Virus record (IMG/VR): IMGVR_UViG_3300006028_000013
Location: 1-58,419 of that record
Source: a virus
DNA length: 58,419 nt
Strand: one strand, 5' to 3'
The notes below the pieces were generated by a model. The model did no database searches. It was not told where the DNA came from and worked only from the letters and a program-made list of their open reading frames with translations. Shown piece after piece: positions 16,255 through 23,603 of the stretch (positions are counted from its first letter, which is position 1; each line of letters starts with the position of its first letter). The position numbers and the translations under genes were made by a program.

Positions 16255-17909
16255 GGAGCCACCACAACAACAGCGCCGCTCCCACGATCAGCCAGATGCT
16301 CACCTTCACGACCTTCATCGCTACCGTTCCCGCTATCAACAACGCGAACATCTCGCACCTTCTCCCTCGGGTCCGTGGTGATGGCCCGGTGCTCGTCAGG
16401 CGATGCCTGAATATCCGTTGGTATCAGTAGACCACCACAGTCAAGCAGCGCCTGACCGCGCGCTGCGCTGCGTAAGAATCGACGCGCGGGCGCCGGCAGA
16501 CCCACGGCATTGCACAGCTTGTCGAGATCGTTGTCATGCTGCTTCAGGTAGACGCGTATCGCGGCGTTGTTCAGCACGGCCAGGCCGCCGTCAGAATCGA
16601 GCATCTCTTTGACCTGCTGCGTCGCGATCCACAGACTCAAATAGTGGTGTCGTCCGATGCGCGCGATCTCTTCGATCAGACTTGCCAGTTCAGGATTCCG
16701 GAGTAGTGACCACAGCTCGTCGAGAATGAGTAGTCGCGGTTTAGGATCACTTTTCGCCACAGCCCACAACTCGGACACGAAGTCACGAAGCCGAGACGCC
16801 CGCTCAGCGTAGGGTATGTCTGCCAGATTGAAGGATCGTGCTCCGGCGACGCTGGCGTATTCGGCTGGGGTGCGTTGCTCAACGATCAATACCTCCACGC
16901 CGTGCAGACGGCGGCATAGCAGTTTGAGCAGGAACGATTTACCCATCCCGACCTTGGCGAGCACGATGCCGCCGAACGACTCGAGCGACGGGTCGAACGG
17001 ATCGAGGCGCACCAGCATGCTGCCGTCATGCGTCGTACCCAGCTCGGCACCATTCACATGGTTGACGGTTGCCGGCTGAAACATCCACGTCGAGGCGGTC
17101 GACGTGCAGTCGAGCGTGCGATACGCGCCGAGCAACTCGCAGCGGCCAGTGGGTAATGTCGCCGCGAGTCCGCGGTCCTGCTCGTACTTCGCGAGGCGCA
17201 CATCGGCCAGGGCAAGGCCGATCTCGTGGCGCAGCGTGTCCGCGCGGTTCTTGAGCTGGTAGCGATCGCGGGCGTACACCGTGAGCACGACGGCAACTTT
17301 CACGGGCCGGTCCTGGCGGGCGATCATGCGCTCGCGCGTGTAGGCTGCGTCGCGTTTACCGAGTTTGTTAGCCGGGTCCTTGCCGCCGTCGTCCTGCCAG
17401 GTCTCCTGTCCCTTGAGCATGCGCGCGACGCGCTGCGCGTCCTGCGGGATGACGTGGATGGACGCGTCGACCGGCAGATCGCCGGCGAGTGCCTGGCCAA
17501 GCCACCCCGGCGCGACCTCGCGCGGCCAGCGCCGCAGCACTAGCGACGCGCACCATGCGCCATCGAGTCGTATGCCATCGGGTCGGACTTCCTGATTGTG
17601 CTCCTCATATGAGGCCGCGAAATCGGAAGTCCGTAGCCCGACACCTTCCAGCGCGTTCCTGAGCGTGCGCGTGCGCCACTCGAGCGCGCCGCTGTCTTCC
17701 GCGGTGATCACCGCCAGCCAGCGCCGCTCAAGCAGCGGCGGCCTCGTCCAGTCGTGCTCAGTTGTTGTCGGGCGCGCCTGGGCTATGAGTTGCAGCGGAT
17801 GCGACAGCCCCATGAGCACTCGGGCCAGGGACTCCATTTGATCGCTGCGTTCGGCGACGCTGGCCACCGCGTAATTGGTTGTCGGGGTTAGCTCGAGCAC
17901 GCTGTGCAT
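16251..17909 (-). CDS. VirB4/TraC-like type IV secretion ATPase
   Basis: 552 residues, shorter than many VirB4 proteins but with both halves: an N-terminal domain with a VLELTPTTNYAVASVAERSD start and SHPLQLIAQAR, and a C-terminal motor with Walker A KVGMGKS (319-325) and Walker B LLILDE (393-398), plus a WIATQQVKEML arginine/Gln segment near 455. VirB4 energises pilus or channel assembly at the inner face of the membrane. Its ATG directly abuts the stop of the upstream VirB3/PrgI-like gene. Confidence 0.88.
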   Translation of the reverse strand: MHSVLELTPTTNYAVASVAERSDQMESLARVLMGLSHPLQLIAQARPTTTEHDWTRPPLLERRWLAVITAEDSGALEWRTRTLRNALEGVGLRTSDFAASYEEHNQEVRPDGIRLDGAWCASLVLRRWPREVAPGWLGQALAGDLPVDASIHVIPQDAQRVARMLKGQETWQDDGGKDPANKLGKRDAAYTRERMIARQDRPVKVAVVLTVYARDRYQLKNRADTLRHEIGLALADVRLAKYEQDRGLAATLPTGRCELLGAYRTLDCTSTASTWMFQPATVNHVNGAELGTTHDGSMLVRLDPFDPSLESFGGIVLAKVGMGKSFLLKLLCRRLHGVEVLIVEQRTPAEYASVAGARSFNLADIPYAERASRLRDFVSELWAVAKSDPKPRLLILDELWSLLRNPELASLIEEIARIGRHHYLSLWIATQQVKEMLDSDGGLAVLNNAAIRVYLKQHDNDLDKLCNAVGLPAPARRFLRSAARGQALLDCGGLLIPTDIQASPDEHRAITTDPREKVRDVRVVDSGNGSDEGREGEHLADRGSGAVVVVAP

Positions 17910-18027
17910 TCAGGACCTGCTCAAGAAGGGCACATGCTTGCTGAGTCGGCGTACGCCACTGACGGTCGGCCATCTCAGCCAGGGTAGCCTTGTTCTCGTC
18001 GCGGATCGTAACCGTGAGTTCTTCCAT
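17758..18027 (-). CDS. Possible nested ribbon-helix-helix protein
   Basis: A frame of 89 residues overlaps the 3' end of the PrgI-like gene and the 5' end of the VirB4 gene. Its first ~45 residues (ELTVTIRDENKATLAEMADR, then TPTQQACALLEQVLN) look like a genuine ribbon-helix-helix domain, and a GGGAGAACG ribosome site precedes the ATG. In the same stretch the PrgI-like frame is basic and unconvincing. It may be an operon autoregulator. Either it is a dual-coded gene or the larger gene has a shifted end. Confidence 0.5.
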   Translation of the reverse strand: MEELTVTIRDENKATLAEMADRQWRTPTQQACALLEQVLNAQRARANPDNQLRGGQRRRTQRSNGVPGPSAHGAVASAATHSPGAPDNN

Positions 18028-18389
18028 CGTTCTCCCAGTGCGTGTGTGATCGGCGGCCACTGCGCCACCTTGAAGAAATGCCAGTAGGCAAGCAGCCATT
18101 CGTGAGCTCGGCGCAGGCCGAGTTTGCTGCGCAGACCCGCGGCGACGGCACCGATGTACGGCACGTCGGCCGCGGGCTCGCCGGTGAGCGTGAAGACTGC
18201 GACGATCGCGAACAGCGGCAGCGTGTACCAGAGCGCAATGCCGCCGATGTGCAGTGGCCCGAAATCCTTCGGTACTGCCAGCCACCATATGAGCAGGCCC
18301 GCGCCGAACAGAACGGCCAGATCGACGAAACCGTCTGACCGCTCGAGTTCGGTCGGGACCGTAACGGTGACCGGCGGCTGGTCGCTCAT
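17910..18389 (-). CDS. VirB3/PrgI-like inner membrane protein
   Basis: 159 residues. A short N terminus with a VTVTVPTELERSD start leads into two membrane segments (about 23-40 and 50-67) and a cytoplasmic tail with a GLRRAHEWLLAYWHFFKVA stretch. This topology just upstream of VirB4 is typical of VirB3/PrgI proteins of minimal (Gram-positive type) secretion systems. The last ~40 residues are basic and overlap a nested frame, so the C terminus is uncertain. The family call rests on context and topology. Confidence 0.65.
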   Translation of the reverse strand: MSDQPPVTVTVPTELERSDGFVDLAVLFGAGLLIWWLAVPKDFGPLHIGGIALWYTLPLFAIVAVFTLTGEPAADVPYIGAVAAGLRSKLGLRRAHEWLLAYWHFFKVAQWPPITHALGERWKNSRLRSATRTRLPWLRWPTVSGVRRLSKHVPFLSRS

Positions 18390-18595
18390 GCGTGAATAGC
18401 CGCTCCCACGGTCATGCTCGTGAGCATCACGGCCGTACCAATTAGCGCGCAGATGATGCCTTCTTTACCGCGCTGGTGATTGCCGAGCGCCATGATGCCG
18501 CCGGCGATCAGCAGTGCGAAGCCCGCGATGACCGGCACCAATGTGAGCGCTTGCGTCAGGATCGCTGTAAGAAGTCCGAGTAGCGGTGCGAGCAT
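18386..18595 (-). CDS. VirB2/TrbC-like pilin candidate
   Basis: 69 residues with two long hydrophobic helices (about 4-33 and 47-66) joined by a short polar loop NHQRGKEG. Size, topology and position before the VirB3-like and VirB4 genes fit a VirB2-type pilin. There is no clear signal peptide cleavage site. A holin-like or other small channel protein is the alternative. Confidence 0.6.
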   Translation of the reverse strand: MLAPLLGLLTAILTQALTLVPVIAGFALLIAGGIMALGNHQRGKEGIICALIGTAVMLTSMTVGAAIHA

Positions 18596-18597
18596 CC

Positions 18598-18696
18598 TTA
18601 TCTCCAGATATCCAGTAGCCGGGCAATCATGACGATCCCGGCTACGTCAGCCGTGATCAGTGCAACCACGAACGTCAGCGATAGATACCTCCTCAT
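18598..18696 (-). CDS. 32-residue membrane peptide in the secretion-like operon
   Basis: The ATG overlaps the stop of the VirB1-like gene (ATGA) and the TAA is two bases before the pilin-like start. The product is a short peptide with one hydrophobic helix (SLTFVVALITADVAGIVMIA) flanked by Arg. A GAGG sequence inside its start region could also serve as its ribosome site. Coupling on both sides supports it as a real small subunit. Confidence 0.5.
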   Translation of the reverse strand: MRRYLSLTFVVALITADVAGIVMIARLLDIWR

Positions 18697-19253
18697 CGCG
18701 CCACCGCACGCGCGCGTGCCAGGTCACTTGCCCAGTTCGGTGCGCCAGGCAATCCACCGCACCCGCCGGGATACGTACACCATTGCGTCCATCCGCCGCG
18801 GCGGTAGAGCACCAGTGCGGCGCGCGCATTGTTGATGGGCACACACAGCGCAGCGTTGCCGCCGAACTCGGCCCAGTGCGCGCTATTAATTTGCCAAAGT
18901 CCCAAGTCGAACGAGCCGTTGTTGTTGCGGCCGGACATGGCGCAGGGATCGCCGCCCCCGTCCTCTGCAATGCTGATTGCCGTGGCGGTAATCGCCTCGT
19001 CGTGCGAGAAGCCGGCCTCGAGCGCTAACACGAACCGCTGCGCGTCACTCACCAGGGGTTGCGGACCCGCGGACGGTCCGGTCACGACCGGCACGATGGC
19101 GATGGCACCGAGCGGCAGGCTGTCCACCGATGTCGGCAGCGTCGTGCCGTCGTGCTTGCCAAACCAGAATGGCGCCCAGGCTTGCTCGTGCATGCCCATG
19201 ATCGGTGCCATGAACACCACGGCGAGCAGCAGGACGGCAATCGCGCGGATCAC
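18693..19253 (-). CDS. VirB1-like lytic transglycosylase
   Basis: 186 residues. An N-terminal hydrophobic segment (about 3-20) acts as a signal or anchor. The lysozyme-like domain has SIAEDGGGDPCAM with the catalytic Glu near residue 96, a loop of three Asn, and DLGLWQINSAHW, the SLT/C-type lysozyme signature. Several Cys (CAM, CVP, WCTY, GGCGG) could form disulfides outside the cell. It would open peptidoglycan for the secretion channel. It sits between VirB6-like and pilin-like genes. Confidence 0.85.
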   Translation of the reverse strand: MIRAIAVLLLAVVFMAPIMGMHEQAWAPFWFGKHDGTTLPTSVDSLPLGAIAIVPVVTGPSAGPQPLVSDAQRFVLALEAGFSHDEAITATAISIAEDGGGDPCAMSGRNNNGSFDLGLWQINSAHWAEFGGNAALCVPINNARAALVLYRRGGWTQWCTYPGGCGGLPGAPNWASDLARARAVAR

Positions 19254-20230
19254 AGGCCGACCCTTCGACGGATGAGCATGATGGCCGCGGCCGCCATGCC
19301 ATGCCCACGTTCCTGGCCCGCGCCGCCACCGGCGATCAAGGTCTTCGGCAGATCGCGAATGAGCAGCAGCACCACGATGCTCAGCAAGGTGCCGATGATC
19401 CCGCTACCGCCGAGCGTCGCGAGCACCGACGCGACGCGCAGGCCGAGTACGACGAGGACCTGACCGAAGAGCAAACCAACGGAGAGACGCGTGTAGTGCT
19501 GCGCCAGGAATTCGGATTGCTCGGTGGCGTAGCACAGCAGCGCCAGCGAACCGACGGCGATCAGGATGTCGATCAGTCCGAGACGGAACAGCAGCGAGAA
19601 GATCAGCAGCAGCGCGACGATCGCGTACACGATGAGCAGCACCAGCGTCGTGAGCTCGCCGGACGGCATGAGCCCGATCGACTGCTGCGGCAGCAGGAGG
19701 TGCGGCTTGATCAGACTTGGCAGGTCTGGCGCACCGATCGACGTCGTGATCGCGTTGTTGAGACGGATGCCGATCTCCCACCACACGAGGTTGCCGATAC
19801 ACAGCACGACACCGAAGACGAGCCGGCCGTAGTTCATGCCCTGGCCGAGCGCGTGCTGCGCGCCCGCAGCGAAGATCGCCAGTGCCACCAGGCCGAGCGC
19901 GACATTGCGCAGCAGCTCCGCGAGGCTGCGAATGCTCGGGTTGTTCCACGACATGTCGTCGGGCGTGGTGCGCCAGACGTCCGGTAAGCCGAGCAGGTCG
20001 TTGGCGAACTGCACTGGTGGCGGCGCGACGACCGTCATCAGGATCGACTCGGACGACTGCACCGATGCGTCGGCGATGATCTGCGGATCGGGCGGTGGCG
20101 CCGTGACGGTGATCTCGTTGTGCACGGTCACGTTCTGCGGGCCGCCCGAGTTGGACGGCGGCGGCACGACGATGGGGTTACCTTCCTGAGCGATCAGGAG
20201 GCCCATAGCGACGAGCACCATACCGATCAC
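19250..20230 (-). CDS. VirB6/TrbL-like polytopic membrane protein
   Basis: 326 residues starting with GTG at 20230. A signal-like N terminus and a Pro-rich extracellular stretch are followed by six or so hydrophobic segments between residues ~100 and 310, including LALGLVALAIFAAG-like and LLIVYAIVALLLIFSLLF helices, and a basic end. This is the shape of VirB6/TrbL channel proteins. It is the first gene of the leftward secretion-like operon and its stop overlaps the VirB1-like start. Confidence 0.75.
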   Translation of the reverse strand: MIGMVLVAMGLLIAQEGNPIVVPPPSNSGGPQNVTVHNEITVTAPPPDPQIIADASVQSSESILMTVVAPPPVQFANDLLGLPDVWRTTPDDMSWNNPSIRSLAELLRNVALGLVALAIFAAGAQHALGQGMNYGRLVFGVVLCIGNLVWWEIGIRLNNAITTSIGAPDLPSLIKPHLLLPQQSIGLMPSGELTTLVLLIVYAIVALLLIFSLLFRLGLIDILIAVGSLALLCYATEQSEFLAQHYTRLSVGLLFGQVLVVLGLRVASVLATLGGSGIIGTLLSIVVLLLIRDLPKTLIAGGGAGQERGHGMAAAAIMLIRRRVGL

Positions 20231-20303
20231 TAGCGCTCACTATAGAGCACCGTTATACAGCCGTCTAGTGCTATAGAAATCCCTGTGTTACTCTGCGAAC
20301 ACG
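20231..20303. promoter_or_regulatory. Divergent promoter between secretion-like operon and small regulator
   Basis: The 73 bases are much richer in A/T than the flanks and hold an inverted repeat CTATAGAGCAC (20240-20250) and GTGCTATAG (20268-20276). On the minus strand TATAGT (20245-20240) is a good -10 element about 10 bases before the GTG of the VirB6-like gene, so its mRNA may be nearly leaderless. The repeat is a likely binding site for the regulator encoded at 20304. Confidence 0.6.
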
Positions 20304-20480
20304 GTGGATGATCCGCTCCTGACCGTCCGTCAGGTGGCGCAACAACTCCAGGTCGCAGAGATCACCGTCCGACGCTGGATCGCGACGGGCCGCATCAAGC
20401 GCGCGTCGAAGATCACCAGTCGCAGCGGCTGGCGCATCCCGCAGTCCGAGGTCGAGCGCTTGCTGCGCGAATCGTCATAG
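20304..20480 (+). CDS. MerR/excisionase-type DNA-binding protein
   Basis: 58 residues starting with GTG. It is a single winged-helix domain: LLTVRQVAQQLQVAEITVRR, WIATGRIKRA, then a WRIPQSEVERLL wing. This is the HTH_17/Xis pattern used by phage excisionases and small regulators. It is divergent from the secretion-like operon and converges with the integrase gene, overlapping its end by six bases. It may control excision, the secretion operon, or both. Confidence 0.85.
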   Translation: MDDPLLTVRQVAQQLQVAEITVRRWIATGRIKRASKITSRSGWRIPQSEVERLLRESS

Positions 20481-21452
20481 GCGCCAACGCGCACTGAGCG
20501 ACGCGACCTCCGCGGCTTCGACCTGCGACGGATCGGACCACGTGATGTAGTCGCTCAGCGTCGACCTGTCGAGGTGGCCGAGCCGCGAACGCAGTTGCAG
20601 CTCGGCGCCAGGTCGCTGCGCGAGGAAGGCGGAGGCATTCGTGTGCCGGCATTTATGAGGATGGGCGTCAGGCACACGCGCTGCGCGCCCGAACTCGGCG
20701 AACATCTCGCGCGCGCGGCGCGTCGACAACGGATAGCGCTCGCGCGTGGTGAACAGTGCGCTGACGCCGGGCCGCGCCTCGCGCACCTTCAGCCAGTTGC
20801 GTAACGCTGCGAGCGCGGGCCCACCGTCGCGCCGATCGCGCACGCGGAAGATGACGCGCCGCGGGTGTCCATTCTTCGTCGTGCAGAACGTGATCGAGCC
20901 TTCGGTCAGGTCGACGTCGGCGACGGTTGCCGCACAGAGCTCGCCAATGCGACAGCCAGTGTCGAACATCAGCAGCAACAGCGCGCGGTCGCGGATCGGG
21001 TTCGAGCCGGCCGACGCGGCCTGCACCAGGCGCCGCGCTTCGTCTTCGGTGAATGGTTTGCGGTGCAGCTTTTTCACGCGCGGGATCTTCAGTCGCGCCA
21101 GCGGGTCATTCGCGTACACATCGTTGTCGACGAGGAAGCGCGACCACGTCTTCAGCGTCATCACGCCCTGCTTCTCGGTCGCGACGCCGCCGCGGCGCCC
21201 GGTCGACTTGCCGCGCAGCCACGTCTGCCACTCGCGCACAAACTGCGGGTTCAGTGCGTCGAGGGTTGGCTGTACGTCGTGCTCGAGCAGGAACGTCAGG
21301 AACGAGTCCTGGTAGATGCGGTACAGACGCAGCGTCTGCGAGCTGCGATTGAGCCGTTCGAGCGCATGCCGATGAAACTCCGCACAGTCGATCAGATCCA
21401 CGGGCAATCCCCTTACCCCTAGCCGTGGACCGGTGCGGTGTGCAGTCGTCAC
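20475..21452 (-). CDS. int: Full-length tyrosine integrase
   Basis: 325 residues. The N-terminal SAM-like domain (about 20-125) is followed by a complete catalytic domain: Arg168 in GCRIGEL, Lys193, His266 and Arg269 in HKCRH, His293 in LGHLD and Tyr302 in LSDYITW. It should integrate the phage or module into a host site. The start could also be a slightly later codon. An adjacent palindromic intergenic region is a candidate attP. Confidence 0.93.
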   Translation of the reverse strand: MTTAHRTGPRLGVRGLPVDLIDCAEFHRHALERLNRSSQTLRLYRIYQDSFLTFLLEHDVQPTLDALNPQFVREWQTWLRGKSTGRRGGVATEKQGVMTLKTWSRFLVDNDVYANDPLARLKIPRVKKLHRKPFTEDEARRLVQAASAGSNPIRDRALLLLMFDTGCRIGELCAATVADVDLTEGSITFCTTKNGHPRRVIFRVRDRRDGGPALAALRNWLKVREARPGVSALFTTRERYPLSTRRAREMFAEFGRAARVPDAHPHKCRHTNASAFLAQRPGAELQLRSRLGHLDRSTLSDYITWSDPSQVEAAEVASLSARWRL

Positions 21453-21564
21453 TTCCGTATTGCCCTCGGAAGCGACCCGCTCAATCCACGCCGACAGGGT
21501 ATGCAGCGTCGGACTGATGCGAGAAGTAGCGGCAACATCACGGGTGCATTACGCTAATGGCGCT

Positions 21565-21580
21565 GCATGCCGGCATGCCG
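21565..21580. repeat. Overlapping palindromes upstream of the integrase
   Basis: GCATGCCGGCATGC (21565-21578) and CCGGCATGCCGG (21569-21580) are both perfect palindromes. They lie in the 136-base gap between the integrase start and the end of the repressor gene, where an integrase or repressor site or attP core could lie. Nothing else was recognised in this gap. Confidence 0.5.
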
Positions 21581-21588
21581 GAGGATGG

Positions 21589-22152
21589 TTAGGCGGCGCA
21601 GAGTGCGTTAGTGCGCGCGGGACGGTAGCCGAGCGGGTGCGTAAGCGTATGTTTGCTCCTTGCTAACGACTCCCCACCATCGCGGCGCGACTTGCGGCGG
21701 CGCGCAGGATGGTCGCTAACTGCGGCACTAACGGCGGCATCGCGTTCAGCATTAACGGCGGTCCTGATTTCGTCGATCAGGCGCAGGTTCGATTCGGCCT
21801 GGTTAGTTAGGTTCGTCCAGAAGAAATCCTCGTACTCGGGACCAACAGCGTCTGCCCAGCGCTCGAAGCGCTCGCGCACGGCCTGACGCCTGGCGTCGAT
21901 CTCGGCGCGCGGTTCGCGCGGCTTGCGATGGCCGGCCAACTCAAGGACGTAGTCGGGGTCGAGGTCGAGCGCGGCGGCGATCTTTTCGCATGACGCGGGA
22001 CTGGGCAGGATGCGCAGCGCCTCGTCTTCGGCGAGCCATTTGTAGGCGAGCTGCGCACTGACCTGACACTCGCGGGCGAAGTGGGGAATCGTCCAGCGCC
22101 GCTCCCTAAGCGCCGTCTTGAGGAAGTCGAACAGCATCGGAGGTGTGCTCAC
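21589..22152 (-). CDS. CI-like repressor
   Basis: 187 residues starting with GTG. The N-terminal ~70 residues form an XRE-type helix-turn-helix (WTIPHFARECQVSAQLAYKW, then CEKIAAALDLDPDYVLELAG). The middle is a charged helical region and the end is basic; no LexA-like protease domain was seen. It is divergent from a Cro-like gene with palindromic sites between, the layout of a lysogeny switch. It probably represses early transcription and its own gene. Confidence 0.82.
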   Translation of the reverse strand: MSTPPMLFDFLKTALRERRWTIPHFARECQVSAQLAYKWLAEDEALRILPSPASCEKIAAALDLDPDYVLELAGHRKPREPRAEIDARRQAVRERFERWADAVGPEYEDFFWTNLTNQAESNLRLIDEIRTAVNAERDAAVSAAVSDHPARRRKSRRDGGESLARSKHTLTHPLGYRPARTNALCAA

Positions 22153-22223
22153 TCTCGCACGATTGGGAAGTCGTCGTCAATAGGACTTGACACTCTCACG
22201 CATGCGAGAGTAGAGTGAATCGC
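22151..22223. promoter_or_regulatory. Repressor/Cro operators and divergent promoters
   Basis: ACTCTCGCA occurs at 22151-22159 and, inverted, at 22203-22211; the latter is half of a 20-base near-palindrome (22192-22211). Rightward, TTGACA (22187) and TAGAGT (22211) make a promoter with an 18-base spacer overlapping the operator. Leftward, TTGACG (22180-22175) is placed symmetrically. Predicted start points fall at or beside the start codons, so both mRNAs may be leaderless. Confidence 0.7.
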
Positions 22224-22454
22224 GTGCGAACCAAGCTGCGGCACCCAGTCGATGAGATCCTTCGGGCCAGGGGTTCGACCCAACGATGGCTCGCGATGAA
22301 GCTCCGCATGGATTCGACGCTGCTGCATCACTATCTGGCGGGTCGGCGCCAGGCACCGCCGGATCTCTACCAGCGCATCGCCGACGTGCTGCAGGTACCC
22401 GTGTCTTTTGTGGAGCCGCGAGACGCGGCCGGGACGACGCCGCTCGTCGCATGA
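22215..22454 (+). CDS. Cro-like XRE regulator
   Basis: 79 residues, one helix-turn-helix domain (STQRWLAMKLRMDSTLLHHY, then PPDLYQRIADVLQVPVSFV). The frame starts at GTG 22215, but the promoter -10 overlaps this codon, so a leaderless start at GTG 22224 (76 residues) fits better. It is divergent from the CI-like repressor and heads the rightward early region, as Cro does in lambdoid phages. Confidence 0.82.
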   Translation: MNRVRTKLRHPVDEILRARGSTQRWLAMKLRMDSTLLHHYLAGRRQAPPDLYQRIADVLQVPVSFVEPRDAAGTTPLVA

Positions 22455-22464
22455 GCTCTTAACG

Positions 22465-22498
22465 AAAAAAGCGCCGCTGGTGTCGATCCCAGCGGCGC
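22465..22498 (-). terminator. Leftward intrinsic terminator inside the early region
   Basis: A 10-bp perfect stem (22471-22480 with 22489-22498) and an 8-base loop are followed, on the minus strand, by six T. The neighbouring genes are all rightward, so it should stop antisense transcription before the repressor. In rightward mRNA the same hairpin sits 20 bases before the next start codon and could affect translation. Confidence 0.7.
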
Positions 22499-22518
22499 GT
22501 GGTCGAAAGGTAAACCCC

Positions 22519-22716
22519 GTGAAGTCACCCTACGACGAATCTATTGTTGCAGATAACTCGCGAAATGCAAGCAACTCGTTGCCAGACGAGCATGCTGCAT
22601 CAGGTACGGCGCTGTTCGCGCATCAGAACTGTCCGGTGTGCTGGCGGAAAACGGTCGCGCCCGAGACCGCCGCGGACACCGCCCGGTATGGGTTTGGGAA
22701 AGTTGGCGCGCCGTGA
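22519..22716 (+). CDS. Small protein with CPVC motif
   Basis: 65 residues; the GTG start follows AAAGG by eight bases and a strong hairpin. The N terminus is polar and probably disordered; a CPVCW segment near residue 38 could bind metal with a partner. Its stop overlaps the next start (GTGA). Function unknown. Confidence 0.6.
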   Translation: MKSPYDESIVADNSRNASNSLPDEHAASGTALFAHQNCPVCWRKTVAPETAADTARYGFGKVGAP

Positions 22717-22961
22717 CCGGTCACACGCCGGGACCGTGGGTGATTACGACGCATGAACCCTGGGAAATCGGCACGGACGGCACCGAGGAACTTGAGCAGG
22801 CAGCCGTAGCAACGGTGTGGAGCTCGGGCGCGGATGCTTCCCTGATCGCCGCCTCGCCGGAGTTGCTGGCAGCGCTGAAGGCGATGCTGAACCCGGATGC
22901 TGAAGGTGACATTGATCAGGCAATGGCGGCTATTCGCAAAGCCGAAGGGCGGACGTCATGA
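22713..22961 (+). CDS. Conserved phage protein, HTPGPW family
   Basis: 82 residues starting with GTG. HTPGPWVI at the N terminus and ADASLIAASPELLAALKAM in the second half are hallmarks of a very widespread family of small phage proteins with unknown function. It is coupled to its neighbours by GTGA and ATGA overlaps, as are most genes of this operon. Confidence 0.8.
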   Translation: MTGHTPGPWVITTHEPWEIGTDGTEELEQAAVATVWSSGADASLIAASPELLAALKAMLNPDAEGDIDQAMAAIRKAEGRTS

Positions 22962-23137
22962 AACCGGGGCAGGCGCTCAAACAACTGGGGCACTTCCAAC
23001 GCCGGGTTGAACGCGCCGAACGGCGCATCCTCGCCGACAGTAAACGCCTCGACCGCGCGCGGTCCGAACGCGATTACGTCGTGCAGCTCGCAGCAGAAGC
23101 TCGCGTGTACTGGCCAGCGGATCGAGGTGCGGCATGA
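22958..23137 (+). CDS. Small basic helical protein
   Basis: 59 residues, coupled at both ends by ATGA overlaps. It is predicted to be almost all helix, with an Arg-rich middle (FQRRVERAERRILADSKRL). It may bind nucleic acid or form a coiled coil. Not recognised. Confidence 0.55.
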   Translation: MKPGQALKQLGHFQRRVERAERRILADSKRLDRARSERDYVVQLAAEARVYWPADRGAA

Positions 23138-23334
23138 GTGAGTGCGGATGCGATATCGAGATCTATCACCTGAACGGTACGGTAGCTGACCTTCAGCAAA
23201 GATTGGGCGATCTGCTCGACCGCGTGATCGTGCTGGAGAGTCAACTGCAGGACGAACGTGCGCGTCGCCGCGTGTTGTCTGGTCGCGTTGATTCAAACGA
23301 AATGCGCCGGCCGGGATTGGGTTGGGTGTCGTGA
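23134..23334 (+). CDS. Small coiled-coil protein
   Basis: 66 residues. A short N terminus with CGCD leads into a long coiled-coil helix (VADLQQRLGDLLDRVIVLES). It is coupled to the genes on either side. Function unknown. Confidence 0.55.
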   Translation: MSECGCDIEIYHLNGTVADLQQRLGDLLDRVIVLESQLQDERARRRVLSGRVDSNEMRRPGLGWVS

Positions 23335-23603
23335 GCCTGCTCGTCGACATGGGACCCGATTGCACGTGCATTGATTCAGCGCTCGTGCAGGTTATGGCAC
23401 ACGAGCCGGCTTGTCAACGCGGCTCGTACCTCGACGGCTTTCGCGACGGCTTCCGTACCGGCAAAGAAGAGGGCTACCACGCCGGCGGCTACGACGCCGT
23501 GCGCAGCGCAACCGAACTGAATCGCCATTTACAGGACACCACGTTCCGCGACGCGCTCGCCAAGCTGCTGCTGTTCGTGGTCGACGCGGAGGAAGCGGGA
23601 TGA
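23331..23603 (+). CDS. Unknown small protein
   Basis: 90 residues from the GTG at 23331, which overlaps the previous stop. It has CTC near the N terminus and a GFRDGFRTGKEEGYHAGGYD repeat-like segment of alternating Gly and charged residues, as in proteins with short helical turns. The C terminus is a hydrophobic helix, KLLLFVVDAEE. No family recognised. Confidence 0.6.
   Translation: MSLLVDMGPDCTCIDSALVQVMAHEPACQRGSYLDGFRDGFRTGKEEGYHAGGYDAVRSATELNRHLQDTTFRDALAKLLLFVVDAEEAG

Noticed and set aside
13749-20480. Relaxase or oriT for conjugation
   Set aside because: No HUH or other relaxase motif was found in any open frame here, and no obvious nic-like site; transfer by a classical relaxase cannot be claimed.
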